From positions 1 through 64,000 of the forward strand of contig JAUSFN010000017.1 of assembly GCA_030649935.1 (NCBI GenBank): 64,000 nucleotides of DNA, given 5' to 3'. The DNA is from Candidatus Planktophila sp. Lineage in GTDB: Bacteria > Actinomycetota > Actinomycetes > Nanopelagicales > Nanopelagicaceae. Positions within the stretch are counted from its first letter, which is position 1. Each line of letters opens with the position of its first letter. This document shows, piece by piece, positions 60,997 to 64,000 of the stretch. The position numbers were made by a program, and so were the translations under genes. A model generated the notes under the pieces. That model did no database searches. It was not told the origin of the DNA and worked only from the letters and a program-made list of their open reading frames with translations.

Positions 60997-61844
60997 ACCC
61001 GCTTGAAAAGCCAATAGTTCATTGGTTTAAGAAAAACAAACGAGATTTACCGTGGCGCAATACTTCGCCCTGGGGTGTGATGGTCAGCGAATACATGTTG
61101 CAACAAACACCAGTTAGCCGAGTTTTACCTAAATGGATTGAATGGATGGATCGCTGGCCTACACCAAAAGATTTGGCAGCGGCTACGCCAGCAGAAATAA
61201 TTACAGCTTGGGGTCGACTTGGCTATCCCAGACGTGCTCTGCGTTTACATGCCGCCGCTCAGATTATTGCTAAGGATTTCAACAATGAGGTACCCGAGGA
61301 TGAATTCACTCTTCGTCAACTACCAGGAATTGGTGAATACACTGCGGCGGCAATCTCCGCTTTTGCTTTTCAAAAACGCACACTTGTTCTGGATATAAAT
61401 ATTCGCCGATTGTTAACGCGCGTTATAGATGGCAATGAACATCCAACACCAGCGCCTACATCGAAGGAGAAAGTCGAGCGCCAGAGGCTAGTTCCAATCA
61501 AGGATGCACATATCTGGGCAGCTGCAACCATGGAACTCGGCGCTATGGTTTGTACTTCCAAGAATCCAAAGTGTGAAATATGCCCGGTTATTGCCTTATG
61601 TAATTGGCGAATAAATGGTTATCCAAAAACTGAGCTGACTCGAAAATCTCAAAATTGGCATAGTACCGATCGCAAATGTCGCGGCACAATTGTGCAGGCG
61701 TTGCGAGAAAATAACTCACTGAATGAAAGTGCGATTAAGAAACTCTGGCCGGATGAATCACAAGTTGAAAAGGCGCTAGTTACTCTTCTTGAAGACCAAC
61801 TCATTCAGTCAATTTCCCGCAGCCGGTATAGACTTCCGCAGTGA
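60993..61844 (+). CDS. mutY: A/G-specific adenine glycosylase
   Basis: Excises adenine mispaired with 8-oxoguanine, 283 aa. WRNTSPWGVMVSEYMLQQTPVSRV near 22-44 carries the catalytic Glu, the helix-hairpin-helix is LPGIGEYTAAAISAFAF near 110, and VLDINIRRLLTR near 131 holds the catalytic Asp. The [4Fe-4S] cluster is bound by CTSKNPKCEICPVIALC near 188-204. The C-terminal NUDIX-like domain that recognises 8-oxoguanine in the E. coli enzyme is largely absent; only a short basic segment of about 65 residues follows the cluster. Its TGA overlaps a remnant reading frame starting GTG. Confidence 0.94.
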   Translation: MNPLEKPIVHWFKKNKRDLPWRNTSPWGVMVSEYMLQQTPVSRVLPKWIEWMDRWPTPKDLAAATPAEIITAWGRLGYPRRALRLHAAAQIIAKDFNNEVPEDEFTLRQLPGIGEYTAAAISAFAFQKRTLVLDINIRRLLTRVIDGNEHPTPAPTSKEKVERQRLVPIKDAHIWAAATMELGAMVCTSKNPKCEICPVIALCNWRINGYPKTELTRKSQNWHSTDRKCRGTIVQALRENNSLNESAIKKLWPDESQVEKALVTLLEDQLIQSISRSRYRLPQ

Positions 61845-61945
61845 TTCGATATGCTCGTAAAGAGGATTCCCCGCGAATTCTTACACTTATAAAAGATCTT
61901 TCAGAGTATGAAAAAGCGCCGTTAGTGGTCAAAGGTGCTTCATAA
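61841..61945 (+). pseudogene. Truncated GNAT acetyltransferase remnant
   Basis: A frame of 34 codons starts at GTG 61841, overlapping the mutY stop as GTGA, and reads IRYARKEDSPRILTLIKDLSEYEKAP before a TAA. This matches the start of GNAT acetyltransferases (R.A...D...I..LI..L.EYEKAP), which run to about 150-165 aa. No continuation was found in the next 95 nt, which hold no other gene. So the gene was probably cut by a deletion that also removed the acetyl-CoA site. Confidence 0.6.
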
Positions 61946-62044
61946 TCCATCGCGGTGGATATGCTTTCCATTAAGTAATCAAACCAATTTCTTATGGACA
62001 GCCATAGCGAGAGAGTACTTGAAAATTTGTGGGAAGATTAGTAT

Positions 62045-63079
62045 ATGAATCAATTCGGCACAATTATGGCCTCTGAAATCTCCGAAACCCCCAAGGTCTT
62101 TAGGACACTACTTGAAAACAAGGATGCCTTTACTTCTATCAAGAATGTGTTGATCGAAGAGAAAATTCAATCCGTACTTATTTTAGCTCGTGGAACATCT
62201 GATAACGCCGCTCACTATTTAAAGTATTTAATTGAAACACAAATAGGTCTTCCGGTTGGTCTTACTTCACCATCGTCGGTGACTGTTTACGGTTCAGTGC
62301 TCAAATATTCACATACCTTGATCATTGCAATCAGCCAGAGTGGTCAATCTCCAGATCTTGTTAAGTTTGCAACAGCGGCACGTCAATCAAACGCCTATCT
62401 GATTGCGATGACTAATGATGATAAATCACCGCTGGCAGCAATTGCCCACCATCATTTCTCATTGCTTGCTGGACCAGAATTGGCAGTGGCGGCAACTAAG
62501 TCCTATAGCGCACAGTTATTAATTTCATACTTATTGGTGGCAGAATGGACAGGTAAAAAGATAAATGTCGAGCAGATCATTGGCGAGGCAACTCGAGTAG
62601 CCCAAACCACTGGATTAGTAAGCGAGGCCGTAGAAGCCGCATCTCGCGACAAAGAGGTAGTAATTCTTGGTCGCGGCTTTGCTTATCCAAATGCCCGTGA
62701 AGCCGCCTTGAAGATACAGGAAACCTGCAAGATTTCAGTGCAGGGATTATCAACCGCCGATTATCTGCATGGCCCAATCTCTGCGCTAACTTCCGATACT
62801 CAAGTCTTTATTGTTGCTCCTTCACACTTGCCAGAACATTCAATATCTGAAGCCACGATAAAGATTCGCGCAATCAATCCCCGTATCTTCTGGATTGGAA
62901 ATGGTGGGACACCAAAAGGAAGCGACATTGTGATACCAGGATCAAATTGTGACGATGAAATAACCTCAACAATTGTTGATGCGATCGTTTTGCAGCGATT
63001 TGCGTTGGAGTTTTCAGTAGCTGCTGGCTTCAACCCAGATGCGCCTCTGGGGTTGAGCAAAGTTACTCTCACAAATTAA
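62045..63079 (+). CDS. SIS-domain aminosugar isomerase/deaminase (GlmS-type, NagB-II-like)
   Basis: Two SIS domains, 344 aa, without a glutaminase domain. ARGTSDNAAHYLKYLIE (about 49-65), ISQSGQSPDLV near 98 and ELAVAATKSYSAQL near 141 form the first sugar-phosphate site. The second has GRGFAYPNAREAALKIQET near 219, LHGP near 242 and the ending LGLSKVTLT, keeping positions that match the GlmS catalytic Lys, Glu, His and C-terminal Lys. Such proteins act as alternative glucosamine-6-phosphate deaminases or related isomerases. It is convergent with the second nagA and overlaps it by 11 nt. A later start at 62066 is possible. Confidence 0.85.
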   Translation: MNQFGTIMASEISETPKVFRTLLENKDAFTSIKNVLIEEKIQSVLILARGTSDNAAHYLKYLIETQIGLPVGLTSPSSVTVYGSVLKYSHTLIIAISQSGQSPDLVKFATAARQSNAYLIAMTNDDKSPLAAIAHHHFSLLAGPELAVAATKSYSAQLLISYLLVAEWTGKKINVEQIIGEATRVAQTTGLVSEAVEAASRDKEVVILGRGFAYPNAREAALKIQETCKISVQGLSTADYLHGPISALTSDTQVFIVAPSHLPEHSISEATIKIRAINPRIFWIGNGGTPKGSDIVIPGSNCDDEITSTIVDAIVLQRFALEFSVAAGFNPDAPLGLSKVTLTN

Positions 63080-64000
63080 TTAGTGAAACTTTTTTTTCAT
63101 TGGGTTGATACTCTAGTAAATCTGCGCGCATACCAACTCTTATTGCACCTCGGTCCGTTATCCCTAGTGCTTGTGCAGGATTGGTCGTTGCCATTCTTAC
63201 CGCGTGAACAAGTGAGATTCCGCATTCATTTATTGCATTAATAAAACTTTGCGAGACTGTAATAGTACTGCCAGCTAATTTCGAATTTGAAGCCAATCGG
63301 GCAACTCCATCGCGTACTTGTACCGGCAACTTTCCAATTACGTACTCGCCATCAGTTGATCCAGCTGCAGCCATAGCATCTGAGATAAGTATTACTTTGG
63401 ACCCTATGGTGTTAAGAATCTCTGATGCTGTTTCAAAAGGAACGTGGTGGCCATCAAGGATCAGTTCAACTAAAAGCCGCTCATCATTTAAGACAAAGTT
63501 TGCAATACTTTTTTCATCACGCTCTTTACTCATTGCATTTAAGAAGTGGGTGACGATGGTTGCACCACTATTGGTACCTGCAGCCGCATCTGAATAGTTG
63601 CCATCAGTGTGTCCAATTGCAACTTTGATGCCCTTCTTTACTAAGAATTTAATTGCTTCCGATGCACCATTTAGCTCAGGTGCAACTGTGATCATTTGAA
63701 TTGCACCTTTTCCGAGAGTTATCAACTCTTCAAGCTGATCTATTTTTGGTTCTAATAAGAGTGAAGGTTTATGTGCACCACAGCGTGCATGCGATAAATA
63801 AGGACCCTCAAGATGAATTCCAAGAATTTCACCTCGAACAAAAAAAGGAATAAGTCGCAGAATCTGATTTTTGAGATCCTCAATTGACTCAGTTACTAAA
63901 GAGGCCATAATGCCTGTGGTCCCAAAGGAGCGATGAGTTGCTATAACTTTTTCAATTTCACCTGTTGAATGGGCAGAAAAATAGCTTCCCCCTCCACCGT
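63069..64000 (-). CDS. nagA: N-acetylglucosamine-6-phosphate deacetylase, second copy (5' end cut)
   Basis: At least 310 aa are visible; the start lies beyond the right edge. Translation stays open to 64000, where the frame reads GGGGSYFSAHSTGEIEKVIA, the region just after the family's HCHGG motif, so the ATG at 63908 is an internal Met. Metal and catalytic sites are present: HLEGPYLSHARCGAH, IGHTDGNYSDA, THFLNAM, DGHHVPFE and LISDAMAAAGSTDG, then LAGSTITVSQSF. It is clearly different in sequence from the nagA at 5068. Its partner here is the SIS protein, not NagB. Confidence 0.93.
   Translation of the reverse strand, partial: GGGGSYFSAHSTGEIEKVIATHRSFGTTGIMASLVTESIEDLKNQILRLIPFFVRGEILGIHLEGPYLSHARCGAHKPSLLLEPKIDQLEELITLGKGAIQMITVAPELNGASEAIKFLVKKGIKVAIGHTDGNYSDAAAGTNSGATIVTHFLNAMSKERDEKSIANFVLNDERLLVELILDGHHVPFETASEILNTIGSKVILISDAMAAAGSTDGEYVIGKLPVQVRDGVARLASNSKLAGSTITVSQSFINAINECGISLVHAVRMATTNPAQALGITDRGAIRVGMRADLLEYQPNEKKVSLINL

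Noticed and set aside
63908-63910. ATG at 63908 as the start of the second nagA
   Set aside because: The frame stays open to the window edge and encodes the conserved N-terminal region, so this Met is internal.

Overview
The window looks like the chromosome of a small-genome, visibly AT-rich actinobacterium, most likely a freshwater planktonic lineage of the Nanopelagicales/acI type. That placement is inference. It rests on the actinobacterial gene orders (menaquinone genes next to ResB/CcsB cytochrome c biogenesis, XPB helicase beside its helicase-associated partner, radA-mutY), moderate-to-low GC, very tight packing with many 1-40 nt overlaps, and frequent leaderless promoters.

Layout. 1-6.2 kb: an amino-sugar/sugar uptake locus. 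On the minus strand are a FucI-type isomerase, a solute-binding protein and two permeases; divergently run nagB and nagA. 6.2-15.2 kb: a degenerate M24 (creatinase-fold) protein, an orphan cytochrome P450, a polar amino-acid ABC transporter, an SDR, and an acyl-CoA dehydrogenase / APH-fold kinase / zinc alcohol dehydrogenase operon that resembles a split ACAD10/ACAD11 4-hydroxyacyl-CoA module. 15.4-19.0 kb: the only clearly accessory stretch. It holds a BNR-like repeat protein, a frameshifted membrane-protein remnant, a GC-rich probably acquired membrane gene, a partial tRNA-Tyr copy, a secreted Ala-rich repeat protein, a decayed tRNA-Leu and the intact tRNA-Tyr. This fits a small element integrated at the 3' end of tRNA-Tyr.

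19-49 kb: core energy metabolism. YajQ and RarD lead into a polyprenyl diphosphate synthase and the complete 14-gene complex I operon nuoA-N, followed by menG, menF, menD, menC, menB, menE and menA and then ccsB, resB, ccdA and a TlpA-like thioredoxin. These genes make menaquinone (ring, side chain, prenylation, methylation), the NADH dehydrogenase that reduces it, and the machinery for attaching heme to c-type cytochromes. menH and a menI thioesterase are not seen here.

49-62 kb: a HAD phosphatase, helicase-associated protein, M20 peptidase, XPB helicase, glutaredoxin-like protein, a large secreted matrixin-like protein, a second secreted protein, proC, a Cys-rich conserved protein, radA, mutY and a GNAT remnant. 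62-64 kb: a second amino-sugar pair, a GlmS-type SIS protein and a second nagA cut by the window end. Two different deaminase types each paired with a nagA therefore bracket the window.

Many single genes and operon heads carry a TANNNT -10 box 6-8 nt before the start codon, so leaderless transcription is probably common. No CRISPR array, intact integrase, transposase or rRNA was seen.
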